A stretch of 64,000 bases of DNA from Ferruginibacter sp. (lineage in GTDB: Bacteria > Bacteroidota > Bacteroidia > Chitinophagales > Chitinophagaceae): NCBI GenBank assembly GCA_014379625.1, contig JACMLJ010000028.1:92476-156475 (forward strand), given 5' to 3'. A program made the position numbers and the translations under genes. Shown here one piece after another: positions 1 through 8,391 of the stretch. Position 1 is the stretch's first letter. Every line of letters begins with the position of its first letter. The notes under the pieces were generated by a model. The model was not told the DNA's origin and did no database searches. It worked only from the letters and a program-made list of their open reading frames with translations.

Positions 1-764
1 GCGATGCTTTGCGTATCGGCCGCCAGCATTGTAGTTTGATTGACAACACCAAATCTTTGCAGGTCTTTCTCCACATTAAAACCTGCTGAATACCTCCCTT
101 CAAATTCAGTATAAAATCCCGAAGGCGTTTTTTCTCCCGTAATATATTTGCTTAAAGCGATGGTTTCCTCCATATCCGTTACCACCACCGAAGGCGAATT
201 ACCGGCTGCATGAGAAAAGGTTGCCCTTGTTTCTTCGTGCATGGGTTTGCCGTGTACAATTACACTATAATTTTTCTTTGCGATCTGTTCGCTGCGGTTC
301 CATACTTTCTCTACAAAGGGGCAGGTGGTATTATATTTTTCAGTCGGTATCCCGATCGCATGTAATTTTTCTTCAATGGCCAATGTGGTTCCAAAGGCGG
401 GAATGATCACAATGTCCTCCGCGGTTATTGTTTCAAAGGGTACCATTTGCCGACCTTGTGTATCCTGTAAAAACTGAACGCCCCTTTGCAGCAAATCGGC
501 ATTTACCTGTGGATTGTGTATCATTTCACTTAGCAGGAAGATACGTTTGCCCGGGTTTTCTTCGATGGTACGAAACGCAATATCAATGGCGTTTTCCACT
601 CCATAACAAAAGCCGAAATGACGGGCAAGGTATATTTTAAGCGGGCCAAAATCCAGCAGGGCAGGACTAAAATCTTTCTTCATTTTATCCGTTTGCTTAC
701 GCCTGTTTTTGATAGCGGTGATCAATGGACTGCGATAAATTACAGGAACATCAAATTGTTTCAT
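1..764 (-). CDS. ispH: 4-hydroxy-3-methylbut-2-enyl diphosphate reductase (IspH), 3' end off the window
   Basis: The reverse strand reads openly from an ATG at 764 to the left edge (254 codons), so the C-terminus is missing. IspH is the last enzyme of the MEP isoprenoid pathway: it reduces HMBPP to IPP and DMAPP on a [4Fe-4S] cluster in the cytoplasm. Seen here: the first cluster cysteine in HFGFCYGVENA (C53), a histidine in SEMIHNPQ (H83), the second cluster cysteine in NTTCPFVEKVW (C148) and the substrate-binding segment VHGKPMHEET (171-179). The third cysteine would lie off the window. About 45 residues precede the first conserved block, so this is a form with an N-terminal extension. The prenyl synthase at 45524-46486 would use its products. 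Confidence 0.93.
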   Translation of the reverse strand, partial: MKQFDVPVIYRSPLITAIKNRRKQTDKMKKDFSPALLDFGPLKIYLARHFGFCYGVENAIDIAFRTIEENPGKRIFLLSEMIHNPQVNADLLQRGVQFLQDTQGRQMVPFETITAEDIVIIPAFGTTLAIEEKLHAIGIPTEKYNTTCPFVEKVWNRSEQIAKKNYSVIVHGKPMHEETRATFSHAAGNSPSVVVTDMEETIALSKYITGEKTPSGFYTEFEGRYSAGFNVEKDLQRFGVVNQTTMLAADTQSI

Positions 765-869
765 GGTTTGCTTGAATAACAAAGCGCAAAGGTACAATGT
801 TGCCACTTATTAATTCGATGGTTGGGTTTTCAATATTCCACCTTAATTTTGATCGATAAAATTGCTTGC

Positions 870-2249
870 ATGAAAAGTACCTGGTTATTTATTATTAGCG
901 GCATATTACTGCTGGGCTGTAATAACAATACGCAATCATCTTCCGAAACAAAAAAAGACTTATCAAAAATGACATTTAAAAAAGCAGGCTGGATAAACAA
1001 TACCGATGTATACGAAGTTAACCTTCGCCAGTATAGTAAGGAAGGTACGTTCAATGCTTTTCTGGAGGAATTACCACGGTTGAAGGAGATGGGTGTTTCT
1101 ACCCTATGGTTTATGCCCATAACACCCATCGCACAAAAAAATAAAAAGGGCAGCCTGGGCAGCCAGTATGCCTGCAGCGACTACACTGCCATTAATCCTG
1201 AATTTGGTACATTGGAAGATTTTAAACAATTCGTAAAAAAAGCGCATGACATGGGTTTCAAAGTGATCATTGACTGGGTGGCTAACCATACCGGCTGGGA
1301 CCATGTATGGACTAAAACGTACCCGGATTATTTTGAAAAAGATTCGGCCACCAACGACTTTAAAGTGGCAAGTGGTATGGATGATATCATTGAACTGGAT
1401 TATAAAAATCCCGCTTTAAGAAAGGCGATGATTGATGCAATGAAATATTGGGTAACCGAATGTGATATTGATGGCTACCGCTGCGACCTGGCTTTTTGGG
1501 TAGAGCTGGACTTTTGGCTGGAGGCGAGGACTGAACTGGAGAAAATTAAAACATTATTCTGGCTCGCGGAAAATGACCCTTTAGACAACCCGTCTTACTA
1601 CCAGGCTTTTGATGCCTGTTACACCTGGACCTGGATGCATAAAACGGAAGAATTTTATAAAAACAGCCAGGACATAAAAATACTGGATACCGTATTGCAC
1701 CGCTATGATAGCGTGGGCGGTAAGGATGGTATAAAATTGTGGTTCACTACCAACCATGATGAAAATAGCTGGAATGGAACCGAGTATGAAAAATACGGCG
1801 ATGCTGCCAAAGCCTTTGCTGTACATAGCTTTACCTGGGGAGGGATTCCGCTTATTTATAACGGGCAGGAATTGCCCAATATGAAAAGATTGAAGTTTTT
1901 TGATAAGGACGTGATTGAATGGGATGGTAAAAACCAGTTACATGATTTTTATAAAACCTTATCAAATCTCCGTAAAACCAATCCTGCATTAAGAGCAGGC
2001 GATGAAACAGCAACCACTACCCGCTTAAAAACCAATGCAGCAAATAACGTTATAGCCTACCTGCGCAAAAACGGCCAACGCGAAGTGCTGGTATTACTGA
2101 ATATGAGCAAGCAAATGGTGCACTGTCTGGTGGAGGATGAACAGCTTACCGGTAATTTTACGGATGTATTTAGTAAATCAAATCATGATTTTACCGCCCA
2201 AAAATCATTTGATATGCAGCCATGGGCATACCTGGTGTATGAAAAATAA
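870..2249 (+). CDS. GH13 alpha-amylase family lipoprotein
   Basis: A 459-residue glycoside hydrolase of family GH13. I start it at ATG 870 because this gives a lipoprotein signal (hydrophobic stretch then LLLGC, lipid Cys17); the frame is open 16 codons further upstream. All four GH13 regions are visible: DWVANHTG (135-142), GYRCDLAF with nucleophile D206, WLAENDP with acid/base E234, and TTNHDEN with H296/D297. The length fits a catalytic barrel plus a short C-terminal beta domain. It probably cleaves alpha-glucans at the cell envelope. There is no SusC/SusD pair or sugar regulator beside it, so its substrate cannot be inferred from context. It converges on the htrA gene across a pair of hairpins. 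Confidence 0.88.
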   Translation: MKSTWLFIISGILLLGCNNNTQSSSETKKDLSKMTFKKAGWINNTDVYEVNLRQYSKEGTFNAFLEELPRLKEMGVSTLWFMPITPIAQKNKKGSLGSQYACSDYTAINPEFGTLEDFKQFVKKAHDMGFKVIIDWVANHTGWDHVWTKTYPDYFEKDSATNDFKVASGMDDIIELDYKNPALRKAMIDAMKYWVTECDIDGYRCDLAFWVELDFWLEARTELEKIKTLFWLAENDPLDNPSYYQAFDACYTWTWMHKTEEFYKNSQDIKILDTVLHRYDSVGGKDGIKLWFTTNHDENSWNGTEYEKYGDAAKAFAVHSFTWGGIPLIYNGQELPNMKRLKFFDKDVIEWDGKNQLHDFYKTLSNLRKTNPALRAGDETATTTRLKTNAANNVIAYLRKNGQREVLVLLNMSKQMVHCLVEDEQLTGNFTDVFSKSNHDFTAQKSFDMQPWAYLVYEK

Positions 2250-2373
2250 AATTGCATGCATGGACAAATAAATAAATATACCCACGGTTACGAAATGCTT
2301 TAGTTTTTAAGATGCGGCAAATCCATTTACCCTGAACAGTTATCTATTTATTCTGAATTCATCCATAAAAAAA

Positions 2374-2391
2374 GGCAGCCAGTTGGCTGCC
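2374..2391. terminator. Hairpin terminator candidate downstream of the GH13 gene
   Basis: A perfect 7-bp stem GGCAGCC/GGCTGCC with loop AGTT. Seven A precede it on the + strand (a T tract for reverse transcription) and TTTT follows after four bases, so it could stop transcription from either direction between two convergent genes. Confidence 0.55.
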
Positions 2392-2477
2392 CTGAGTTTT
2401 AATTATAAATTTTTGAGGGATATAGTGTGTGCAATTATTCCAAAGTTAACATAGTGTGCTGAGAATATTGATCGCAC

Positions 2478-2505
2478 AAAAAAGCGCCCTGCAAAACAGG
2501 GCGCC
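2478..2505 (-). terminator. Intrinsic terminator of htrA
   Basis: Stem GCGCCCTG/CAGGGCGC (8 bp, loop CAAAA) with six A on the + strand side at 2478-2483, which is a T tract in reverse-strand RNA. It lies 24 nt past the htrA stop and is a canonical rho-independent terminator for that gene. Confidence 0.8.
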
Positions 2506-2528
2506 AATCAATTATTTTGAACCAGTTT

Positions 2529-4067
2529 TTATTTATCCAATGTCTCCAATGTGATGGGGTAATCATATAAACCATCATAGCCCGGATAAAATCCGCTTAT
2601 TGTAACTGTTTTGGAATTACCATTGAGTATTTTATTCATTTCTTCCATATTTTTAATATCAGTATCATTCACTTTTACAATGATGAAACCATCTCTCATT
2701 CTTGTTTGGTCGCTTAATGCGCCTTCAGCTATTTTCTTCACTATAACCCCACCGGATATTCCATACTCTTTAGCTTTTTTAGCATCCAGGGTAACAAACT
2801 CAGCACCTAATTTTGATAAGACAGAATTATCTACCTTAACGATATCAAAATTGCCCGCCCTGTTTTTTAACGTAGCGATTATTGTTTTGTCTACACCGTT
2901 TCTCGAAAATACCACCGATATTTTGTCACTTGGTTTGTAGCGGGTAACCGTTTCCTGCAACTCGGAAGGCAGGGTAAGCGAAATACCATTCACACTTTTG
3001 ATAATATCACCTTTCTTAAGCCCCGCATCTGATGCGCCACTATTTTCTGATACTTCTGTAATCACCAGTCCGTCACCCTTGTAATTTAAGTTCAGCCTTG
3101 TTCTTGCTTCTTCAGGAATATCATTGGTATTAGCAGTAACTACACCCAAATATCCTCTTTGTACATTGCCATATTTGATAAGGTCATCGACTACTTTTTT
3201 TACAATATTTACAGGGATTGCATAAGAATAGCCGGAATAAAATCCTGTAGGAGATGCAATGGCAGAATTAATTCCAATCAGTAAGCCGCTTGTATTAATC
3301 AGTGCACCACCGCTATTACCCTGGTTTACCGCGGCATCCGTTTGGATAAAGGATTCAACTGGCGTATTGGTCTTTGTTCCCTTATTTAACCCGAGGCTCC
3401 TGGCTTTAGCGCTTACAATACCTGCTGTTACTGTGGTTTCGAGGTTCAGCGGATATCCCAATGCCAATACCCACTGGCCTATTTTTACATCATCGGAATT
3501 ACCATATAATAAAAACGGTAATCCGCTCGCCTCAATCTTTATAACCGCAAGGTCATAAGCAGGATCGGTGCCTACTACTTTTGCTTTGTATGATTTTTTA
3601 TTGCTCAGCGTTACTTCCAGTTCATCTGCGTTTTCCACTACATGATTATTTGTTACGATAAACCCATCTGCGCTAATAATAACGCCGGATCCTGATCCTC
3701 GTTGTTCTGGTACGTAACCCCGGCGGTTACCGAAGAATTCTTCCAGCATATCATCGCCAAAAAGATCGCTGAAAGGGTTTTTAGGACGGTTTTTAGGCAA
3801 ATTATTGCTCACCTGCTTTGCGTTCGTTTTTATTTTGATATGCACTACAGTGGGTACCGCAGCGGCGGCTGGTTGCGTAAAATCCACAGAACCGGGAGGT
3901 GTATTGTTATCAAACAGTCCGGCGTACTTATAATTGGAAGGGATAACGCCATTCTGCTGGCCGGCATAAGTATTATGGTTTTCAAAAAAATTGCTGTAAC
4001 CCCACATAACACCAAAAGCGGTAACAGCGCTGATAACAACTGTGAAGAATACCTGTTTAAATTTCAT
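2529..4067 (-). CDS. Do-like serine protease (HtrA/DegQ family)
   Basis: A 512-residue periplasmic quality-control protease. The start at 4067 gives MKFKQVFFTVVISAVTAFG, a membrane anchor or signal segment at residues 5-22; the frame stays open 22 codons upstream without a better leader. The trypsin-like domain carries the full triad: H142 (TNNHVVEN), D172 (AYDLAVI) and S252 (QGNSGGAL). A PDZ domain follows (about residues 300-400, RGYLGV onward) and a second, diverged PDZ-like region ends the protein. An acidic and aromatic segment (about 97-112) sits where LA loops occur in the family. It degrades or refolds misfolded envelope proteins. A strong terminator follows. DegP, DegQ and DegS cannot be told apart from sequence alone. 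Confidence 0.93.
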   Translation of the reverse strand: MKFKQVFFTVVISAVTAFGVMWGYSNFFENHNTYAGQQNGVIPSNYKYAGLFDNNTPPGSVDFTQPAAAAVPTVVHIKIKTNAKQVSNNLPKNRPKNPFSDLFGDDMLEEFFGNRRGYVPEQRGSGSGVIISADGFIVTNNHVVENADELEVTLSNKKSYKAKVVGTDPAYDLAVIKIEASGLPFLLYGNSDDVKIGQWVLALGYPLNLETTVTAGIVSAKARSLGLNKGTKTNTPVESFIQTDAAVNQGNSGGALINTSGLLIGINSAIASPTGFYSGYSYAIPVNIVKKVVDDLIKYGNVQRGYLGVVTANTNDIPEEARTRLNLNYKGDGLVITEVSENSGASDAGLKKGDIIKSVNGISLTLPSELQETVTRYKPSDKISVVFSRNGVDKTIIATLKNRAGNFDIVKVDNSVLSKLGAEFVTLDAKKAKEYGISGGVIVKKIAEGALSDQTRMRDGFIIVKVNDTDIKNMEEMNKILNGNSKTVTISGFYPGYDGLYDYPITLETLDK

Positions 4068-4210
4068 ATTTGTAAGTTTTATTGTTCTTAAAAAACCATG
4101 TATCGTAGTCAATTTTTGTGCCCGACCCAACAAAGTAACGAAGCACTGACAAAATGTGATTTTCCGTGAGATACCTTTAACATTAAATTAGGAAGGCTTT
4201 CGTACTTCAG

Positions 4211-5203
4211 TTATAAAGTTAATAAAAATTTCATGGTATCTATACCGTCTGCATAATCCATTAATCCGGGTTTTTGGGCCATTCCCAAAGGTAAATTCAA
4301 ACCGGCAATGCACTGTATTTCTTTACTGTTCTTTAACGCAAGCTTTAGCTCATCTATGTTAGTATAAAAGCTATAATTTAACTGGCTAATGGGCGAAAAC
4401 AGTGACTCATTTTCAACAAGCAAAGTACTTTCATTGGTCATGTAAAAACGATTATTCATCAGCTGTATAGACAAATTATAATCATAATTGTTTTTATATT
4501 TGTGATGATCCGCAAAATATTTATACGGGTGAAAGGATTGTAAGAGAGGTACAAAATCATATTTTTCCGGTACAAAAATCTTTGTGACATTTCTACATCC
4601 CAATCCAAAGAAACTGTGGATGTCATCTGACAGTTTTTCCAGTTCATCCATTGATTCGGATCCGTTCAAAATAGCAACCGATGTCCGGTTTTTACGAATA
4701 ATGCCCGGATATTTAGAAAAATAGTACTCAAAATACCGGGCGCTGTTATTACTGCCCGTAGCGATATAAGCATCACAACCCTTTAACATAGGCGCAAAGG
4801 ATATATAATTTTGCAAGCTTATATCCCAGGAATACATTTTTTGTACAAGATGTTTTAAGAGGATGTCGTCCTTTGCGGATAGTTTGATAGTTTGTATATG
4901 TCCACTGATGAATACTGATAAAAAATCATGGAAACCAACCAATGGGATATTTCCCGCCATTACGATGCCCACATTTTTTGGAGCTACGGGGTCGTCCGAC
5001 AGGTAACGATCCACCCAGCTTTTTAGTTTTTGCTCTTCTAAAAATTGTTCCGAGATATTTTTTACAGACAGGTTAATAAATTCAGGTGTAAACCATCCGT
5101 TGTGCTGATAAGCAGTATTTTTTATAGATTGCCATTCTTCATTGTCCGCTTTTAGATATTCTTCCAGCAGTAGTAATATTTCAATTCGATTTTGTAATTT
5201 CAT
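4211..5203 (-). CDS. Acyl-CoA reductase, LuxC-like
   Basis: A 330-residue protein of the LuxC/acyl-CoA reductase family (aldehyde dehydrogenase-like fold). Members reduce fatty acyl-CoA or acyl thioesters to aldehydes with NADPH. Supporting marks are PKNVGIVMAGNIPLVGFHDF (about residues 77-96), the cysteine-containing segment FGLGCRNVTKIFVP (about 201-214, likely catalytic Cys) and YIATGSNNSARYF (about 147-159). ATG 5203 is preferred over the ATG at 5227, because the divergent ferredoxin promoter occupies 5191-5222. No luxD, luxE or luxAB lies nearby, so a bioluminescence role is not suggested; a role in lipid or aldehyde metabolism is inference. Confidence 0.82.
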   Translation of the reverse strand: MKLQNRIEILLLLEEYLKADNEEWQSIKNTAYQHNGWFTPEFINLSVKNISEQFLEEQKLKSWVDRYLSDDPVAPKNVGIVMAGNIPLVGFHDFLSVFISGHIQTIKLSAKDDILLKHLVQKMYSWDISLQNYISFAPMLKGCDAYIATGSNNSARYFEYYFSKYPGIIRKNRTSVAILNGSESMDELEKLSDDIHSFFGLGCRNVTKIFVPEKYDFVPLLQSFHPYKYFADHHKYKNNYDYNLSIQLMNNRFYMTNESTLLVENESLFSPISQLNYSFYTNIDELKLALKNSKEIQCIAGLNLPLGMAQKPGLMDYADGIDTMKFLLTL

Positions 5204-5222
5204 CCTTATAGACTTACTTTTG
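5191..5222 (+). promoter_or_regulatory. Bacteroidota-type promoter for the ferredoxin gene
   Basis: TTTG at 5191-5194, a 20-nt spacer, and TACTTTTG at 5215-5222, matching the Bacteroidota -33/-7 pattern (TTTG, TAnnTTTG). The predicted start of transcription, about 5229, fits the ATG at 5265. The element overlaps the start codon of the divergent acyl-CoA reductase (5201-5203). Confidence 0.65.
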
Positions 5223-5264
5223 TACAATCAAAATTCGCAATTCCTAAACTCTAAATCAAAAGAA

Positions 5265-5612
5265 ATGGCTATTAAAATAACAGATGAATGTATTAATTGT
5301 GGTGCTTGTGAACCGGAATGTCCAAATAATGCAATTTATGAAGGTGGAGTCGAGTGGGCAATATCAGACGGAACCACGGTTAAAGGAACCTACGTTTTAC
5401 TGGATGGTACTGTAGTGGACGTGGATCAGAGAAATGCCCCGGTAAGTGTAGATACTTACTATATTACTCCCAATAAATGTACGGAATGCCAGGGTTTTCA
5501 TGAAGAACCGCAATGTGCTGCAGTTTGCCCGGTTGATTGTTGTATACCGGACGAAATGTACGAAGAAACGGTAGAAGTATTAATGGAAAAAAAAGAAAAA
5601 CTGCATAGTTAG
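5265..5612 (+). CDS. Ferredoxin with two [4Fe-4S] clusters
   Basis: A 115-residue electron carrier. Starting at 5265 (MAIKITDECINCG) places the first cluster motif CxxCxxCxxxCP at residues 9-20. The second motif is CTECxGxxxxxxCAAVCP, where the second and third cysteines are eight residues apart, the long-loop arrangement of Allochromatium-type 2[4Fe-4S] ferredoxins. An insertion of about 45 residues separates the two motifs. It is divergent from an acyl-CoA reductase, a pairing I recall from other Bacteroidota; whether they share electrons is inference. Followed by a strong hairpin terminator. Confidence 0.93.
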   Translation: MAIKITDECINCGACEPECPNNAIYEGGVEWAISDGTTVKGTYVLLDGTVVDVDQRNAPVSVDTYYITPNKCTECQGFHEEPQCAAVCPVDCCIPDEMYEETVEVLMEKKEKLHS

Positions 5613-5640
5613 ACAAAAAATAATACAGCAAATTATTTAT

Positions 5641-5716
5641 AGCCGAAAGGCTAATTAGGCAGGTGATATTTCCTGCATCATCGGCGAGGGTATTGAAAGA
5701 TACTTTCGCCTTTTTA
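5641..5716 (+). terminator. Three consecutive hairpins ending in the ferredoxin terminator
   Basis: AGCC-GAAA-GGCT (5641-5652, GNRA-type loop), then GCAGG/CCTGC (5659-5676), then an 11-bp stem from 5683 to 5710 with two G-T pairs around loop TGAAAG, followed by TTTTT. The last hairpin is a convincing intrinsic terminator. The first two could be a structured 3' region or chance. Confidence 0.7.
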
Positions 5717-5743
5717 TATCATTTATACGCTTAATTTTAAGTA

Positions 5744-6211
5744 ATGAATATGGATTTAAAAAATGCGTTATTTATTTTCCTGATACCGGCCCTGGCTTCT
5801 TCATGCTTTACTAAAAAACCTGAACAGGATACTGTGGATTATAAAGCTGCTATGATGGAAGCGGACCGGGCTTTTTCTAAAATGAGTGAAGAAAAAGGTA
5901 TGAAGAATGCGTTAATGCAATATATCGACAGTAAAGGGGTGTTGCTCAGGCCCAATGCCATGCCAATTGTTGGGGGAGAAGCAATTAATTATATCAGCCA
6001 GGGCAATGATACTTCTTATATTATGTCCTGGGAGCCCAATGGCGGAACCATTGCAAAATCGGGTGAATTGGGTTACACTTATGGGGTGTATTCGCTTAAA
6101 CCAAAAAACAAGGATACAGTATTTTATGGAACTTATGTGAGTATATGGAAAAAACAGCCTGATGGAAAATGGAAATTTGTTTTGGAAACAGGTAATGAAG
6201 GGATTGAGTAA
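5744..6211 (+). CDS. Lipoprotein with an NTF2/SnoaL-like (DUF4440-type) domain
   Basis: A 155-residue protein. A lipoprotein signal (FLIPALASSC, lipid Cys21) is followed by a single alpha+beta domain: an N-terminal helix MMEADRAFSKMSEEKGMKNALMQY, then strands ending in GTYVSIWKKQPDGKWKFVLETG. That last pattern is typical of SnoaL-like and DUF4440 domains of the NTF2 superfamily, which often bind small ligands. No catalytic residues can be assigned. Either ATG 5744 or ATG 5750 could start it. It stands alone between the ferredoxin terminator and ddl. Confidence 0.7.
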   Translation: MNMDLKNALFIFLIPALASSCFTKKPEQDTVDYKAAMMEADRAFSKMSEEKGMKNALMQYIDSKGVLLRPNAMPIVGGEAINYISQGNDTSYIMSWEPNGGTIAKSGELGYTYGVYSLKPKNKDTVFYGTYVSIWKKQPDGKWKFVLETGNEGIE

Positions 6212-6406
6212 TGGGAATGGATACTAAATATTGGATGACGGAATGGCGCAGGAAAGCTGATATTGGGTACTGTTTGCCGGATTGTTGATAAAATGGCAAT
6301 AGATGGGAACTCGCAGAAAAATACTAAGTTTTAAACATTCATTTATAGCGCTACAACTATAACTAACTACAAATTTCGTTTCTTTGCCTTATTAACCCTT
6401 TTTTCA

Positions 6407-7384
6407 ATGAAGAAAACAATTGCATTAGTAACTGGCGGTTATTCCGGCGAGTCTGTGATATCGTATAAAACAGCGGTTACTATCAAAAACAATATAGACC
6501 CGGAAAAGTGGATTTGCTATACGATTGATATAAATCCTTCCGGATGGTTTTATATTACAACAGGTGGCGAAAAAATCTCAGTTGACAAGAATGACTTTTC
6601 AATTACCGAAGAGGGTGAAAAAATATATTTTGATGCGGTATTGATCGGTCTGCATGGTACCCCGGGGGAAGATGGAAAATTGCAGGGTTATTTTGACTGC
6701 CTGGGGATTCGCTATACATCCTGCAACGCGGCCACCTCGGCTTTAACCTTTAATAAAAGATATACTGTTGCTGTTGCAGCATTTGGCGGGCTAAAAGTTG
6801 CCAGGTCGGTTCACCTTTTTAAGAATACGCCTGTGATGGTTTCAACTGTTTTAACAGCATTGACATTGCCGGTATTTGTAAAACCTAATAATGGCGGAAG
6901 TAGTATTGGTATGAGTAAAGTGAGTGAGGCCAACGGTATGCAGGAAGCGCTGGATAAAGCCTTTACGGTAGATGATCAGGTACTGGTGGAAGAATTTATT
7001 AGGGGAAGGGAGTTTACGATAGGCGTTTTTAAATCAGGGGGAAATGTGATCGCATTACCTATGACTGAAATAATTTCTAAAAAGGAGTTTTTTGATTATG
7101 AAGCCAAATACGATGGGGCAAGTGAAGAAATAACGCCTGCAATAGCCGATCCGTCAATCGCTGCAAAAGTTACAGAAGCCGCTAAAAAAGCCTACGATAT
7201 TTTTAATTGCAACGGAGTAGTAAGAATTGATTTTATTTATGAGGAAACAAGCGGCTATCCATATATGTTAGAAATAAACACGGTACCCGGGCAAAGTGAA
7301 GCCAGCATCATACCAAAACAGGTTAAAGCGATGGGTTGGTCTTTACAGGAGTTTTATTCCGCTTTAATTGAAGAGTGTTTGTGA
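6407..7384 (+). CDS. ddl: D-alanine--D-alanine ligase
   Basis: A 325-residue ATP-grasp enzyme joining two D-alanines for peptidoglycan synthesis in the cytoplasm. Seen: the N-terminal loop TGGYSGESVISYKTA, the ATP-grasp lysine and glycine loop in VFVKPNNGGSSIGMSKV (about 157-173), VLVEEFIRGREFTIGV (about 193-208), the metal-ligand segment VVRIDFIY and the C-terminal LEINTVPGQSEASIIPKQ. The length is normal for the family. It is followed by a repeat array and a PASTA protein, a cell-wall-related neighbour. Confidence 0.95.
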   Translation: MKKTIALVTGGYSGESVISYKTAVTIKNNIDPEKWICYTIDINPSGWFYITTGGEKISVDKNDFSITEEGEKIYFDAVLIGLHGTPGEDGKLQGYFDCLGIRYTSCNAATSALTFNKRYTVAVAAFGGLKVARSVHLFKNTPVMVSTVLTALTLPVFVKPNNGGSSIGMSKVSEANGMQEALDKAFTVDDQVLVEEFIRGREFTIGVFKSGGNVIALPMTEIISKKEFFDYEAKYDGASEEITPAIADPSIAAKVTEAAKKAYDIFNCNGVVRIDFIYEETSGYPYMLEINTVPGQSEASIIPKQVKAMGWSLQEFYSALIEECL

Positions 7385-7400
7385 AGGGGCAATAGTCAAA

Positions 7401-7564
7401 GGTGAATGATCGATAGTGAAAAAAATGCGGGGAGAAATTTTGGATATTTATGAATTAAACGAACAACCATCAACGAACAACCATCAACCACCAACCATCA
7501 ACCACCAACCATCAACCAACAACGACCAACCATCAACGAACAACCATCAACCACCAACCAATAA
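7401..7564. repeat. Heptanucleotide tandem array (two inverted parts)
   Basis: A short left part reads GGTGAAT-GATCGAT-AGTGAAA (7401-7421). A long right part at 7460-7564 is fifteen consecutive 7-mers of the type CCATCAA, CCACCAA, CGAACAA, in opposite sense (CCATCAA is the complement of TTGATGG). CCATCAA units start at 7467, 7481, 7495, 7509, 7530 and 7544, all multiples of seven apart. It fills the gap between ddl and the PASTA gene and ends 10 nt before the latter's start. Confidence 0.85.
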
Positions 7565-7573
7565 ACCCATATA

Positions 7574-8380
7574 GTGTTCAAATTCATCACCAACAGGCCC
7601 TTTTGGGTAAATTTTTTAGCCGCTGTAATATTGGCATTTCTGCTGGTGTTTTTAATGCTGCAATTATTAGGCTGGATAACGAGGCATGGTGAATATCTTA
7701 CCGTTCCGGCTGTAAAGGGCAATGACGCTCAACAGTCGATTCAATTGCTGGAAAGTAAGGGCTTTGAGGTAGTTATCCAGGACTCGGTGTATACTGATTC
7801 CCTGCCACAGGGAACTGTTATTAAACAATTACCTGATGCCAACGCTACCGTAAAAATTAATCGTACGGTTTTTCTTACTATTAACCGCTACATCCCTCCA
7901 ATGATCGTTATGCCCCAACTGGAAGGAAAAAGTTTAAGTTTTGCGTTGGATCTACTGGAAAGAAATCATTTAAAATTGGGCGATACCATTTACAAACCTG
8001 ATTTTATGAAAGGTTCAGTTCTTGAACAACAATACCACGGTGTTAAAATATTGCAGGGAGCCAAAGTGCGGTGGGGCAGCAAGATTACTTTGATCATTGC
8101 AGGCGGCCTTAATGAACAGCAGATGATGGTGCCCGATTTAATTGGTTTAACATTTGGGCAGGCTAAATCTCAATTAGAATTAATAGGGATAAATATTGCG
8201 GGTATTATTGCAGACGGGGAAATAAGGGATACAGCGGCAGCTTTCATCTATAAGCAAAACCCTGAGCCTTTAGATGAAGAAAAGCGCCCGATCTTTATAC
8301 GACCCGGTCAGTTAATGGACCTGTATATTTCACCGGTGATGATATTGCCAAAAGATTCTGCAGATATTAATAAACAATAA
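7574..8380 (+). CDS. Membrane-anchored PASTA-domain protein
   Basis: A 268-residue protein with one transmembrane helix (about residues 12-34) after a short cytoplasmic N-terminus, then three PASTA domains (about 41-108, 112-185, 186-256) marked by LTVPAVKG, IVMPQLEGK and MMVPDLIGLTFGQA. PASTA domains bind muropeptides or beta-lactams in other bacteria. No kinase or transpeptidase domain is attached, so it is a stand-alone PASTA protein, a form common in Bacteroidota. The start is GTG; no in-frame ATG is nearby. It shares direction with ddl, which supports a cell-wall role. Confidence 0.87.
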   Translation: MFKFITNRPFWVNFLAAVILAFLLVFLMLQLLGWITRHGEYLTVPAVKGNDAQQSIQLLESKGFEVVIQDSVYTDSLPQGTVIKQLPDANATVKINRTVFLTINRYIPPMIVMPQLEGKSLSFALDLLERNHLKLGDTIYKPDFMKGSVLEQQYHGVKILQGAKVRWGSKITLIIAGGLNEQQMMVPDLIGLTFGQAKSQLELIGINIAGIIADGEIRDTAAAFIYKQNPEPLDEEKRPIFIRPGQLMDLYISPVMILPKDSADINKQ

Positions 8381-8391
8381 AAAGCAGCAAA

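Noticed and set aside
4211..5203. Bioluminescence (lux) operon
   Set aside because: Only a LuxC-like gene is present; luxA, luxB, luxD and luxE are absent.
7460..7564. CRISPR-like array
   Set aside because: Units are 7 nt with no spacers of constant length and no cas genes; it is a tandem array, not CRISPR.
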